A DNA stretch of 64,000 nt from Topomyia yanbarensis (taxonomy: Eukaryota > Arthropoda > Insecta > Diptera > Culicidae), in assembly GCF_030247195.1 (NCBI RefSeq), contig NC_080672.1, positions 5,766,001 through 5,830,000 on the forward strand, given 5' to 3'. Both the position numbers and the translations under genes were made by a program. The notes beneath the pieces were generated by a model. The model ran no database searches, had not been told where the DNA came from, and saw only the letters and a program-made list of their open reading frames with translations. The stretch's first letter is position 1. Each line of letters starts with the position of its first letter. Below are positions 46,201 through 57,753 of this stretch, one piece after another.

Positions 46201-47664
46201 ATCCTCCTCATTTTGTGTCTGCTGTGTTTTAGAGGATGAGGGGGGAAAATAGAGAGCAGCGATTTCTGGATCTAGTGATTCATCCAGATCGGAAAGATAA
46301 AGTCCGTCGGGTACATTTTTACGAAGCTTTTTATTATTGTACTTCATAAAGCTCATTAACCCACTAAGCATTGAATTTCGCTGTGCTTGTTTGCTTTGGT
46401 TTGTATCGAGATCCTCCAATTCATCAGGTTTTGTTGGAAGCTCTCCCCATTTCCAAGATGCTGACATATTGTCACTTCCAGTATTTTCACGTTGTGAAAT
46501 TTCAAATTCCGTATCACTCTGAACTGGCGTAGACGGACGAGACTGACGAGGGCTTACACCGGTAGTAATTTCAGTGTCACTGAAAAAATGAATATCTAGT
46601 TCATGAATACGACTCACTGGTTCTACGACACTTGGTAGCTCGAGTTCCGCTCTTGATTGTTCGGACTCGTTCGTCTGCTCTTCTGTAAGAACTTCTTTTT
46701 CGTTAGCTTTCGGGGAACCACTGACCGAGGATGTAGTAGGCTGGGAAGCAGTTATACTATCTGTATCTACTTCATTCGGATCCGAATTATTTGATCCTGC
46801 TGAACTGCTGGATGAGTTTTTGCGTTGTGAATTTTTCTTCTTCATGATTGATTTCTTTCTCCGTTTCTTCTTAGATTTCGAGTCAGAGTTTAGTTTTTCG
46901 TCAACAAATGCGGCCTGCTGCTCTTCGGGAACACCAGATTCAGTACATTGTTCTTTAGGTTGCACAGAGGCAGGAGCAACATCAATTGGTATGAAATGCA
47001 TTTCTTTCACTTCATTCGTCGGTAGCGGAGTGCTGTTTGACCAAGCGTCACTGATTGGTTCATTCACTTCCATTTGAAATATTTGCTCCTGCTCAACTTC
47101 GGCCCACTCTTGGCGAATTTTTTGAGTAGTATACTCTTTCTTGGTTAAAGTCAAATCCGGCCTGCCGGTTATATTGTCTGTGTGCCTTCTGTGGCTATAG
47201 TCAGACTTTTGATTTTCAAATTTATTTTTTTCTGTTTCGGCAACTTCTTGAGAAAAATCGATAGAGTTTCGCCTAGGTCTTGGGATGGTATCCTCGTCCT
47301 TGTCAACGATGGTGATGGAACTTTCAAAATTTATATTGAAAGAACTGCTAGGTATAGGAGACGTAGCCATATGTGCTGGAACATCTGCGTCATCCTCTAG
47401 ACATTCCTCGACGAAGAACGCTTCGCCTGATTCGCCCAACTTCATGTGTATATCGACTGGTTCGCCATTGACCTCGATATCAACGATTTTTTCTCGACTT
47501 CGCAACACCCCGAGCTTACCGAAACGCACGTGAAATGGTGAACACATGTAGGATCCATCTGGCTGCTCTACTATAATTACATCTATTGCCCCTGTGAGCG
47601 TAGCACCATTGATTTCACTGTAGAACTCTTTGAAGTTGCTGAACACTTTTACGATGCTGTTCAT
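43293..47664 (-). CDS. Lpin: Lipin, phosphatidate phosphatase (five coding exons in either isoform)
   Basis: Lipins dephosphorylate phosphatidate to diacylglycerol at ER membranes and act as nuclear co-regulators. Exons 47664-45290, 45229-45091, 45024-44812 and 44748-44645 are shared. They are followed by either 43551-43293 (total 1029 residues) or 44312-44039 (1034 residues). The N-LIP domain opens [20 protein letters not shown] with [14 protein letters not shown] and the conserved [14 protein letters not shown] polybasic [10 protein letters not shown] nuclear-localisation-like run lies at about 280. The C-LIP HAD core has the catalytic DIDGT at 785-789, then the LGHIL (LxxIL) coactivator-type motif and [21 protein letters not shown] 5' untranslated exon begins at 47748 after a TTTCAG acceptor. 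Drosophila Lpin is the expected orthologue. Confidence 0.96.
44039..44312 (-). CDS. Lpin: Lipin alternative terminal exon (proximal)
   Basis: This exon begins after CTGCACAG and adds [20 protein letters not shown] followed by an acidic run ([19 protein letters not shown]), then Cys/His/basic residues and a stop. Its first base completes the same split Thr codon (AC plus T) left at 44645 that the distal exon completes with C. It shares the Q/N-S-x-V-V-(x)2-hydrophobic-FPP start with the distal exon but lacks the [14 protein letters not shown] block that matches the classical lipin C-terminus. The polypyrimidine tract is weak (A-rich), suggesting regulated use. Expression is unproven. Confidence 0.75.
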
Positions 47665-47747
47665 GTTGACAGGTTTTATATCTTATCACACTATAACTGT
47701 TGGTTGCCTTCTTAGTTTTTATGTATGCGAGACACGAACGCCAGGAA

Positions 47748-47925
47748 TCTGAAATATCCAAATGTAGAAATGATTAGATTAAAAAATCACGATAGGCTAC
47801 CGGCAACGTACAGGTTGAATCAATACCTAAACAGGATAATTAAATATTGTGAGGTCGCAATTTATTGTTAGATCGTATCAATAGCTGCACTGATTGTTAT
47901 TAAAATTGCTTCAAATTAATGGCCG
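47748..47925 (-). other. Lipin 5' intron or upstream sequence
   Basis: The acceptor at 47749-47750 implies an upstream untranslated exon at higher coordinates that could not be located. Confidence 0.5.
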
Positions 47926-48721
47926 AATATTCAGGCGTAAATTTGGAGAGCTTGGGTTGCTTATCTGTCCTTCCGGCCATCATATCGTATAGTAGATACA
48001 CTTAATATGTGTATCTACAAATGCGATATGATACCTGGTGCAGAAAGTGCACTAATTACCTGGAAATCTTCTTTCATTTGGTTGTCTGCTTAGAAAATCA
48101 TTTTCCGTGCCCAAATATCACATGTGACGCGAGTAATAAATGGAAAAAACCACGAGAATGGTGAAAGAGCAGTGGGTACAAGGCCAAGTGCTTCCTGGTT
48201 GATACCAAAACGATAAGCAAAGGGAAAGTAAGGGTTATGTTCGGGGTCTGAAAGGAGAGCATTTCGCATTTATTTTCATTTTTTTGTCTTTTCATTTGTT
48301 TCTCTTACAATATATGCAACTCGGTGCAAGAGAACGTGACGGCCAAGGAAACGGAAAGCCAATAGCCCAAACAGATCAGGAACAGGAAGAAGGACTACGA
48401 ACAAGGAAACAAACAACAGATGAGAAATCGTTTACTTATTTCTTATAACTACGATACTAATCACAATTATTTTGCTTTTCTTGTTTCGTTTCAGCAAACC
48501 AAAATCTCTCTCGACTATCCTCTATGTAATGTATCTGAAACTTGTGGGACTGGTTAACAGCCGGCGCCTGCTTGTGGAAGAAACTGGTGTGCTATACGGA
48601 CTAGCACATACGAGCAGTTAGGCTTTGTAGGCCCTCATCTTGACAGAGTCTAGATGGGCGGATGAACGTCTGCCAGGATGTGGGCTGAGAAATGACAATG
48701 AATATTCAGGCGTAAATTTGG
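47925..48721. repeat. Segment bounded by exact 22-bp direct repeats
   Basis: The sequence starting GAATATTCAGGCGTAAATTT is identical at 47925-47946 and 48700-48721. The 753 bases between contain a hairpin (47979-48032) and no recognised gene. Confidence 0.75.
47979..48032. other. 54-nt near-perfect hairpin
   Basis: ATCATATCG (47979-47987) pairs with CGATATGAT (48024-48032), and GTAGATACAC (47992-48001) pairs with GTGTATCTAC (48009-48018). A 4/5-base internal bulge and a 7-base loop separate them. It could be a structured RNA, a microRNA-like precursor or part of a transposon end. Confidence 0.6.
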
Positions 48722-49450
48722 TTCAATTCTTCTACTTATTCTCTAAGATATATTACTGGATGCTTTTGCATAGCTTTGAAAACCGCCAGTTTTTTACTAC
48801 ATTCTTATTTACTCTCCATATCATCAACAAGGTGTGTTGAATATAAGCTACAGCAATTCTTCATTATGAAATGGATTTGTTCCGATCAGGTATCTGCTAC
48901 GCCGCCATGATTTCAAAGCCAAGATCTAAAACGTTGCGTTAAGGTCGATTCACAATGAACAGAATCGATTCCATTCGACACCTCTTTGTTAAAGTCGAGT
49001 TCGTTTAATTTGTCAATGCATTATGGTGTAAAGTTTTTGCTATTCACCAACATGCCCAAAATAGCATTTTTCATCAATAAGCGGTGCAATATTTTATGCA
49101 ATATTTTTAGCAAACATCTAAAGATTGAGCCATATAGACACTGTACGTCTGAATAGAGAAGATCGAGCTCCGAGCAAAACGAGCAGAACAATCTAAGCTG
49201 TCAGTGGAGCCCATAATTAGTGTGCCAGCTGAGATGTTGACTTATGTCAGTTCAATACAAATGGGATGCAACCCTATCCCACGTGGTACCGATAGAGAAA
49301 CGCAGGGGTTCCGACTTCCGATAGAGAAACGCGGTGGTTCGAATAACGAATAACTAAGTTAAAAATATACAGAAAAATAGTCGCGTGTGACACTCTCTAC
49401 TGTCGGTGTAGAAGTGCCATTAGCACCGCTGTTTATCGCTGCTGGTCAGA
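48722..49450. other. Intergenic sequence without recognised features
   Basis: No gene or repeat arm was recognised apart from a CAGGGGCAGATCCAG hAT-like end starting near 49453. Confidence 0.35.
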
Positions 49451-50524
49451 GCCCAGGGGCAGATCCAGAAAAAAAAGTCGGAGGGGTTTCGATTTTGAAA
49501 TGGTCGGTGTTAAGTCAGGCAGGACTAGGTGGCATCATATTCAATTCGAGAAAAACGAATTTAGTGATGTCATTATTTAAATTAAACAAATATTCTGTTG
49601 GTTTTTAACAACGGGATCAGTTAGATCTAACAAATTTTATTTTGTTTCAACAATGTTTCTATTTAAAGTGTAATACTTCTATTTGTTGAACTAAACCAAA
49701 TACATGCTTTCGAAAAACGCCATTTCAGTTTGAAACAATCATTCGCCACGTTTTAGATTCAACTAAACGTTTTGTTGATTCAAAAAGGCTTGATTCTTCT
49801 GCGTGCAGACACAAAACGGAGAGAAGTGAAAATCGATTTCCTTGCATTACCGGCCGTCGTCTTCCGATGCCTTTCTTTCAACCTCTCAAACAAAAACCCA
49901 AAGAATCGTGCAACAAAAATACCCAGTTTGAAGAAGATTTGCCTCACCAGTAAGGGGATACCACCAATTGTCGCACCTTTAATCAATACAGACCAACCAC
50001 CAAATTCAAGGTTTGGCGTGAGCTTTCCCGCACTTTCAAAAACTCTTATTTCGGTGAAAGCGAGCCGGTGGACCAAGTAAACATTTGGGATATCGTTCTT
50101 TGTTTCTCACTCGCAAATGTGAAAAGGCGCTATAACCACTGAGAACTGACATACAAGTAAAGTTTTCAACTTGTGTAAGAAATAAAACTGTCGCTTTGAA
50201 ATGACAACAGCAAGTAGCAACTTGCCACTGGCCGGCGCTGAAATGTTTAGCTTGTCTCCGGAGGCTGTTGTAGCGGCACCGTTCGATAGAACTGTTCGAG
50301 GACACTCCGCTTACTCCCAATTTTGATAGGAGAGAATGGTGATATTGGACAACCCAGAGTCGAGTTTGGGATCTATCGGTACCCCGTTGATGCCGATTGT
50401 TGCAAAACGTTAATTTTGTTACACATTTCCAATAGTTACACTTTTGCTCGAGCGTTGATACTTCAGCGAGAACTTCGTCTGACTAGACCGGCTCTTCTCT
50501 AAAAAACTGTTCTTGTTCTTTGAG
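49451..50524. other. Mixed repeat-like DNA upstream of a gag relic
   Basis: Open frames of about 100 codons overlap on both strands at 49772-50080, with no recognised family. Because the gag relic reads to lower coordinates, this stretch would be downstream of it and could be residual retroelement sequence. Confidence 0.35.
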
Positions 50525-51127
50525 TTAGTCCGGACCGATATTCGAAGACAGTGAAGTGGATGCTACTGCATTATTGCCGATCAAAATCGTGTCTTTCTGG
50601 AGTTTGATTAAGCTTTTGCATTCAAAGACTAATTTTTCGAGCGTCATGTCATTCGTTTCGGTGATCTTCGAAAACAGGCGTATGCGGATGTCCGAATCCT
50701 TCGCAGATTTGAGCCCACACACGAAGATGAGGCACTTGAATTGCTCCTCACTGAGTTTCTGTAGCTTGAAATCCACACAAGCACTGTTTACTTTACAGGA
50801 ATAGCTGATTATATCCTCGAATTTGCTTTTGTTATCTGGAGACTTTGATGTCGACAATGAAATATCGACACTGGTGTGCCGAAAATGGATTTCAACTTCG
50901 AAACTATGATCCTTGGAAAACTTTGGAAGGATAAATGACGTATATTTGCCATAAGCAGCCGGGTTCAGCTTCCGCAATAGCAGCCGGATTTTAGCTGCAT
51001 CGTCGAGGAACGATGCGGCTTTCTCAAATATATCTGCATATCGTGCAAACCAAGAGTCGAACGAGGGTCCTTTGTCCGCTTCGTAGGGAAACTCCGTGAT
51101 ATTTGTTGCTAGGGAATCGAACACCAA
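50525..51127 (-). pseudogene. Gypsy-type LTR retrotransposon gag fragment
   Basis: About 200 residues of a gag (capsid) region. FDSLATNITEFPYEADKGPS leads into FDSWFARYADIFEKAASFLD, then AAKIRLLLRKLNPAAYGKYT and FILPK. After a degraded stretch come QKLSEEQFKCLIFVCGLKSAKD and a Ser/Leu-rich end. This wording is typical of Ty3/Gypsy gag in mosquitoes. The frame lacks a normal ATG, and the middle (KDHSFEVEIHFRHT...) looks frame-shifted relative to the family. No pol, protease or LTR was found. It is a remnant, read on the minus strand. Confidence 0.75.
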
Positions 51128-51275
51128 CTCCTTTCTCGATAAGCCGTGGACAGAAGCCTGAATAGAATTGCTTCGTAAGCTTTGACATCAACTCGTGTTG
51201 ATTTTGCTAAGAATTTGGATGATGGTGTCTTTGAATGGTTGCGGATAAGTGGGATGCGCTATAAACGTTACTCGA

Positions 51276-51495
51276 GGAAAAAAAAATTCAGGGGCATTCC
51301 CAACGGCGTTCGTGTTGTTAAAATGCGATTGACAAATAACGCTGTGCGCATACCCTAGTCAGATTCCTACGTGCCAGTTTGGTAATAAGACGAGAGAAGG
51401 CAAATGGGCTGAGTTCCAAGTTGTGGTGGACAAAACAGCTAATGCATCACCACCAAGAAAAAGGTACTCAACACGTAGCAGTAAGCAACATTCAC
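51276..51495 (+). pseudogene. Third LINE ORF1 relic
   Basis: FRGIPNGVRVVKMRLTNNAV and, after stops, NASPPRKRYSTRSS match the ORF1 at 18930-19712. It is deleted between and carries stops. Confidence 0.7.
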
Positions 51496-51736
51496 AAAAC
51501 CTTCCTGTCCACAGTAACTTTGTGGTCTTTTACTTTTACAGAATTTAAAACCGGAAAAACTCCACTGCTCAGTTCTGCTAACGCATGGGGTCGTACCAGG
51601 TAAAACAAATATACATATCAAAATCGATGTGAAGTCGTGAGGGTTCGCAGCAATCAGTGCTAATTTCGAAGGAGTTTCTGATACGAGAAAAAGGTTGAGA
51701 ACCGCTGCTCTAAGAGATTCTTACAATGATATAAAA

Positions 51737-51935
51737 CAGCGGGTCTCTTTTTCGTACCACGGACCCTCACCCTGGGTTGCCGTGGACCCTCCACGGATAA
51801 ACATATATTGTGTATACTATCAATATGTTATTTTCAGTTCAATATGCACTCGGAAAATATATTTTTTTTCGCGGACCCCCAGCAATAACTTCATGGCCCA
51901 CTAGGGGTCCGCGGACTCTAGGTTGCGAATGACTG
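51737..51935. mobile_element. hAT-type MITE, 199 bp
   Basis: The left end CAGCGGGTCTC and the right end in complement CAGTCATTCGCAACC enclose CCACGGACCC and GGGGTCCGCGG blocks typical of the 'ggttctcaacc...ggtccgcgga' hAT family. The 8-base flanks ATATAAAA (51729-51736) and ATATAAAT (51936-51943) differ at one base. A separate end of the same family (GGTTGAGAACCGCTG) lies just to the left at 51693-51707. Confidence 0.8.
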
Positions 51936-52004
51936 ATATAAATCATGCAGAACCAAAAATATATTTTAAAAATCAATTCAAAATTATTCGCAAAATAACA
52001 TTTC

Positions 52005-52429
52005 AGTAGGGTGGACAGTGTTAATACATTTAACGAAAGCTTTCAATCTCTACTTCATAGGAAAAATATAAAGATGCTTAAATAACCAATGTATGCATTC
52101 AAAACCGCTTGTACCACTATAGGAACACATGTACCAATAGTGGTGCAATCGCTAATTTCTGTTCCTATTGTTGCAAATCCTATTGATTTCTTATGGGATT
52201 TGTAACTATAGGTACATTAGATCAACTATAGGTGCAAGGGAGCTCAAAATTCGAAGAAAATTAATTTTTTCAATAGTTATTTGTGCAAATTGCAAACAGT
52301 TTTATTGTTGCATAATTTTAGTGCGATGAATCGAAAAAAAAATTGTAGATGGTCAGTACCTTTAGTTAGGCGTATAACCCACTACTGCAACTATTGGTAC
52401 ACCTCAACTATAGGAGCTCCCACCCTACT
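52005..52429. mobile_element. MITE with AGTAGGGTGG ends
   Basis: AGTAGGGTGG on the left and its complement CCACCCTACT on the right enclose 425 bp rich in ACTATAGGTAC-like motifs. No coding capacity is seen. Confidence 0.6.
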
Positions 52430-54236
52430 TCCACATTTTTTGTAATATCATAGTGTTCAAACAAATTAACGCAGGTATATTACGAACGCGTCAGGTCCAT
52501 CCATCCATTGAAATTTTGTTTTTGAAAGTCGTATTCCATACGGCTGAAGTATTAATATGCGTACTTTTTAAACGACACAATCGCTCGTTTTATAAAAGCT
52601 TATCAAGTTGTTCATTAACATTTGTTCCATTTCACTACAAACAATGGAATTTTTCTGAAAATATTACAGCTGTTTATAAGATGTTATTCATTGCTTAGTA
52701 TAATTGACTTCATTTAAAAAAATGGATAGAGAAAAACAACACGATGCAGTTGAACACGAACCAAATGAATTAAAAAACAAAACAAAATAATCTACACCAA
52801 GTTGTCTGCCAACTATAACGGTAGCACTTGTTTTGCTGTGCTATTTCTGCGTCACAAGCGTTGTTTTATTATTATTTACGTTTGGCTATATACCACGGTG
52901 CCTCCGTCACAGAACGCGAATGGTTCAGCGACAAACGAAATAATCAAATTAATGTTAATATTGGCATAACAAAGTCCACCTTTGGAGTGGTGTTAAATTT
53001 CCAATATACACAGATAGACAGGATGCAGTTAAACTCTTGTCTTTATTTTCCGGTTCGTAGCTGACAAAAAAAAACGACGTGATGGTTACTGGTCCATTAT
53101 CGTATTAAATACACACAATTCATAGGCAGCTGAGGTCCGTTTGATTATCGATCAAGTCTTGAGCGAACTTTTTTGCTTCATAAAACACGTAATGGTAACA
53201 TTTTATCACTATTATCCAACGACCAACAACTTCGTAGAACCTACTGGGGATATTGTAACGTATAGATGAATTATGTTACTCACCTCTGCTGAAGTACTTT
53301 GCTACTAAAATTACGGAAGTGAAGGAAATTTTCTTTGGCACAGTTCAAACGGTTTTGAGCTATAAATACTTTTTTTAGAAATTATATCATTCTTTGGGAA
53401 ATCACGTGCACATCTTAATAACGAGTACTTGTATATACATTTCAATATTGGCAGATGGTTGCAAAAGAGCACAAGAAGTCCCCAGCTTGTCCTTTCGATT
53501 TTCGCTGGAAAAAATACGAGCTTATTCCAAAGCCTGATATGTGCTCTATACACTGCCTTATGATTAGCTCTGTTTATTATGAGAAGTTCGCCGGTCGACT
53601 AAAACCCGTTTTGCGAAGTGAACAGTTCGTTCTCGATGAGCGTAATTTGTTATGAAGCAATTGCTGATATATGTGTGTGTGTACAATAATGCAACACAAA
53701 GAACGGTTGTACAGATCGGTTTCCACTAGCAGGTTGCGAATTTTACTGCGGACTCTCAAGTTTTTCTGTAGCTTTTGACCTTACTGTATAGATACTGAGG
53801 GTATTAAACAGCTTATACTATTACAGTAGTGGACTTAATTTGAAACCATCTTCGCTATTTGGTCAAAATCGAATACTCTGTGTGCAATGCAATTGCATTT
53901 TATTTGTGATGATATTTCCATTCAGCCCAAACCAATTCAAACTTGACATGGGAAACAAAGTTTGTGACAAACTTCGCAAAATATTATTAGCTACCAGATT
54001 AATCGATATTACTGAAGCTATTGCCGTATTTACATCATTTAGTGACATACACATTCTTTGGCTGAGACGCAATATTTATATACTAGTATATCTACCAGAG
54101 TTCGCTTTCATAGTAAAAAATAAAATAAAATTATGCCTTCTCGCGCACACTTGTTATTCATATATTGACAGTAGATAGCGTTGCCACCTTCGGTGATACT
54201 TTGACCCGGAGTGATTTGCTAACCTAGGGGCAGACT
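52430..54236. other. Intergenic sequence without recognised features
   Basis: A 66-codon frame (53455-53655, +) and a 112-codon frame (53840-54178, +) are open, but neither resembles a family and neither has gene context. Confidence 0.35.
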
Positions 54237-55913
54237 CACGGAAAAAAATCCGTTCATAAAGTCATGAAGAAAAGGTCACAATATCGTGAACTGAACGATT
54301 TACGAAAACCGCGACCAAGTTCCTAAAATCATGAATAATAAACCTCGTATTCATGAAACTATTTGTGTTCTCAAAAAAACTAGTTCGCCCAGAATATATA
54401 CATTGCGTTACATTAGAATGCTTGGTTGGGTTACTGCTGTTGTTCCCTGGACGTGTTTTTGTTGTTATTCTTGTTCATGATCTGGGAATACACAACCGAC
54501 AGTCAAACGTTGTTCATGATTTCAAAAGCTTATTCGCGATTGTTGTGATTTCTCATCACGTTACCGTGTTACCGTTAGTCATGAGTTTACTATCGGATTT
54601 TTCCGCCAGACTAGCGGGATTAAAGTTCATGATTTCAGGATCTTATTCGCGATTTTCGTAATTTCTATTCACGTTATCGTGATATTTTAGTAGAGTGATT
54701 CATGTTCATGATTTCAGGATCTTAGTCACAGTTTCAGATATATTTGTCACGAGTTGCGTGGCTTGTGTTCATGATTTCAAGATCTTAGTCACGATTTTTA
54801 TAACTTCTGTTCATATTATAGTGATGATTTAATTATGAATAGAGTAATTCATGTTCATGATTTCAGGATCTTAGTCGCGATTTTAGATATTTTTGTCACG
54901 AGTTGTTCGATTTGTGTTCAAGATCTTAGTCACTTAGTTTCAGAATTTCTGTTTATGTTATCGTGATAATTTATTTCAGAGCTTACTTCAACTTTGACAC
55001 GAAGAGTAATGTGACTTCGCCTTCTCGTGATCTATTATTATTTTTTGGTTACTTTCGGTTTTTACTCGGAATAACGTGACAATATGAACTGGATCATAAA
55101 AATGTGCCTGATTCGCGATATCTTGTTCTGTGAACTATATCACGCACACTATTTGGGGAGCGCAGTTTTCGTTTTCTGTCTAGACATCACAATGAACCTT
55201 ATCAAATGAATAACGATGTTCGAGGTCCTAATAGTTTTTTTTATATCTACTACTCAAACCTGTTACTGGTCGCTAGCAGCTGGGCATTTCATGAAAAAGT
55301 ACATGGAACAAAAATGATATGCGATTAATACTCCAAATTTTGTGAAATAATTCACGTGAAAATTTAATTACCATGTAGCATGGAATTGTAAATGATTAAA
55401 GATATCTTCAAAATATCACCACACAAAATAGATTGTAAATTATGTGCTAGGAAACATAAACCAGGATACATGCATAATATTTAATAATATCGTGAACTAT
55501 TTCACAAAAACGAATGGTAAGTTGTAACTATTATACTAGGTATCATGAACTAGTTCACGAATACATAGTTCACGAGAAAATATCCAGAATTTTTGGTCTT
55601 GTGAACTAAGGTTCCTATATTTATGAACAACATCATGAGTCAACCTTTGGTTTCATGAATAATGTTTTTGTAAAGTTGTGAACTAGTTTGCGTACTGAAC
55701 ATCGAATTAGAAATGACTTAGCGGAAACCATGACTGAAGTTCACAAAAGTAAATATTTCCACTAATATAACCGTTATGCGGGCGTTACTGAAGGGAAATT
55801 GGATATAATTATAAAACACATGATTTTTGGTCATGGTCCTGTTTTCATAGCGTAAAAATGTTCCAGAATTCATGGCACTTTATTCACAATTTTCGGAACA
55901 ATTTTTTTCCGTG
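54237..55913. mobile_element. 1.7 kb non-autonomous element with internal tandem repeats
   Basis: Inverted ends CACGGAAAAAAATCCGTTC and, in complement, CACGGAAAAAAATTGTTCC bound the region. Inside, TTCATGATTTCAGGATCTTA recurs near 54628, 54706, 54769 and 54855 in a two-part unit of about 149 bases. The second half is rich in GTGAACTA/TCACGA words. No transposase is seen. Confidence 0.65.
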
Positions 55914-56112
55914 CTATAAAGAAATATGACTATGCACTGAAGCCAAACAGAATATCGAATCAAAGCGTTGGCTAGTTAAAATTTTGGAATACTTTAATTG
56001 TTCTTCACTGCCTAATGTGTTCGACAGAGACAAGTATACTCTGTTTCATTCCTTCAGAATAGAAGATTACCTAATTTGACTAGCAGCAACCTACAGTATT
56101 TTGGCAAGCCTG

Positions 56113-56532
56113 CCCGGATAGAATTTTACAATAGCATTTACCTTACAAACAATCATAAAATAATAAATATTATAGTTATTACTGTTTCAACATTGTTGGA
56201 CGCGGTGTTCTCGCAGTAGTTTTACAATAAAATTTAATGTAACAATAAATTTTACTGTTCAGCAAAAATTGATACAATAAATTCACATTAAATTTTACTG
56301 TTTTCGAGAAAAAAATGTATGGAAAAAAATCGATTTTTTTACTGTTAAGATACATAACCACCCCCCGTTTTTACTATAAAAGTCGATTTTACATTGAAAT
56401 TCACTGTAGAAACGATAAAGTTTATTGTTTTTGTATTATAGCCAAACACTAGAACTTACTGTAAATTATTGTAAAATTACTGTACTGTCACAGTGAAAAT
56501 CATGGTTTTGTTACTGTACATTTCTATTCGGG
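56113..56532. mobile_element. MITE, CCCG(G/A)ATAGAA ends
   Basis: The left end CCCGGATAGAATTTTACAAT and the right end in complement CCCGAATAGAAATGTACAGT form imperfect inverted repeats. The interior repeats TTTTACTGT/ACAATAAA words in both directions. Confidence 0.65.
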
Positions 56533-56799
56533 TGGTGCTCACCATTATTGTTCCTTTCACATTTAACTGCACATTTTGTTTGTTTCTAAGCTTATTTTGT
56601 CGATTCGCTACAAAATTTTGGAGACGCGATTTTAGAAGCACTAGTCATTCTCGCTGTGAAGAGTAAGCCGAACAAGCATATATCTACTCCTCATCTAGCA
56701 GCCAAAAAGAGATGTGGCATCGCCCGGAAAGCACACAGCGGTATCTCCCGGGATTCATTTCGTCCACACAGTTGCCACAAAGGAACAAATCTCACCTTT

Positions 56800-57568
56800 C
56801 TATGACAAAATGTGACATTGTGACCAGTATTGTCACAATTAAATCTGCACCGGGAGTTGAAAAATCTTTTCTATCTGTACTCTTCTATAGAAAAATCTGT
56901 ACCGGATTCTGTACCCAAATAATAACAAGGTTGTTTTAAAAAAATCATTTTTCTTATACATATTTTTCATTCGGGGAAATCAAACCAGATATTCTGACTC
57001 GGTTGTTTTATTTGAGCTGGAATTCCGAAAACCAGTTAGAATTCCGTGTGAGTTTGACTGGGTAATATCAATATCAGCTCCAGCTCAAATTCTCGCTGCC
57101 ACTTTGTTTGTAACCAATCGTGGCCAACAGAATAGCGGCAAGAAGCTGAGATGGGGCTGGTAATATCAATAGGATACTAGAAACCTGCTTGGAATTCAAA
57201 TGGAGCAGGTCAGAGTAAACGTATGCACTCCGAGAAGATTCGCTAGAGTTTCACTTAGACATCATCCCTTTGATTTGTTGGAAGCAGGTTTCTCGCCTAT
57301 CGCATTCTAATGTCATCTTCAGTTCATGCTCAATCAGCACCAGCTCCACTTCAAATTCTTGCCATCACTGCTGCCTAACACAACGTTTACCTGCTGTTTA
57401 CTGGGATGCATCGCAGGGTTAACATATTTTACCTTGCTGTCATGTAAAAAAATCTGTACCAATCTACTTTTTCACAAAAATCTGTAATCTGTACCGTACT
57501 GAATCTGTACCAAAAATGCTTCAAAAATCTGTACCTTTCTAGATAAATCTGTACTTGTGGCATCACTG
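56800..57568. repeat. AATCTGTACC element, longer copy
   Basis: It carries CTGTACC words near both ends, GAGCTGGAAT and ATCAATATCAGCTCCAGCTC blocks (a palindromic pair) and the 57484-57568 segment shared with 10570-10655. Confidence 0.6.
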
Positions 57569-57753
57569 ATTGTGACATATGGGGGAGGAGAAGTTAACTA
57601 AAACGTTACGTAACATGAATTTACCGAAGAAAAAAAATCGAAAATAATTTGTTACGTCCTAGCCAATGCGCGGATAAAGCAATTTATGAAAATTTGTGAC
57701 TTGGGGGAGGAGGTATTTTGGGTATTTTTGCGTTCCGTAATTTATGAATGGTC
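57569..57753. mobile_element. MITE fragment ending TTTATGAATGGTCCC
   Basis: The right end is the complement of the end at 10086. GTTACGTAAC and TTGTTACGTCC words lie inside. The left end was not found. Confidence 0.55.

Noticed and set aside
53455..53655. Small gene of 66 codons (SPACPFDFRWKKYEL)
   Set aside because: No family resemblance, no splice-consistent neighbours, and isolated in repeat-rich DNA.
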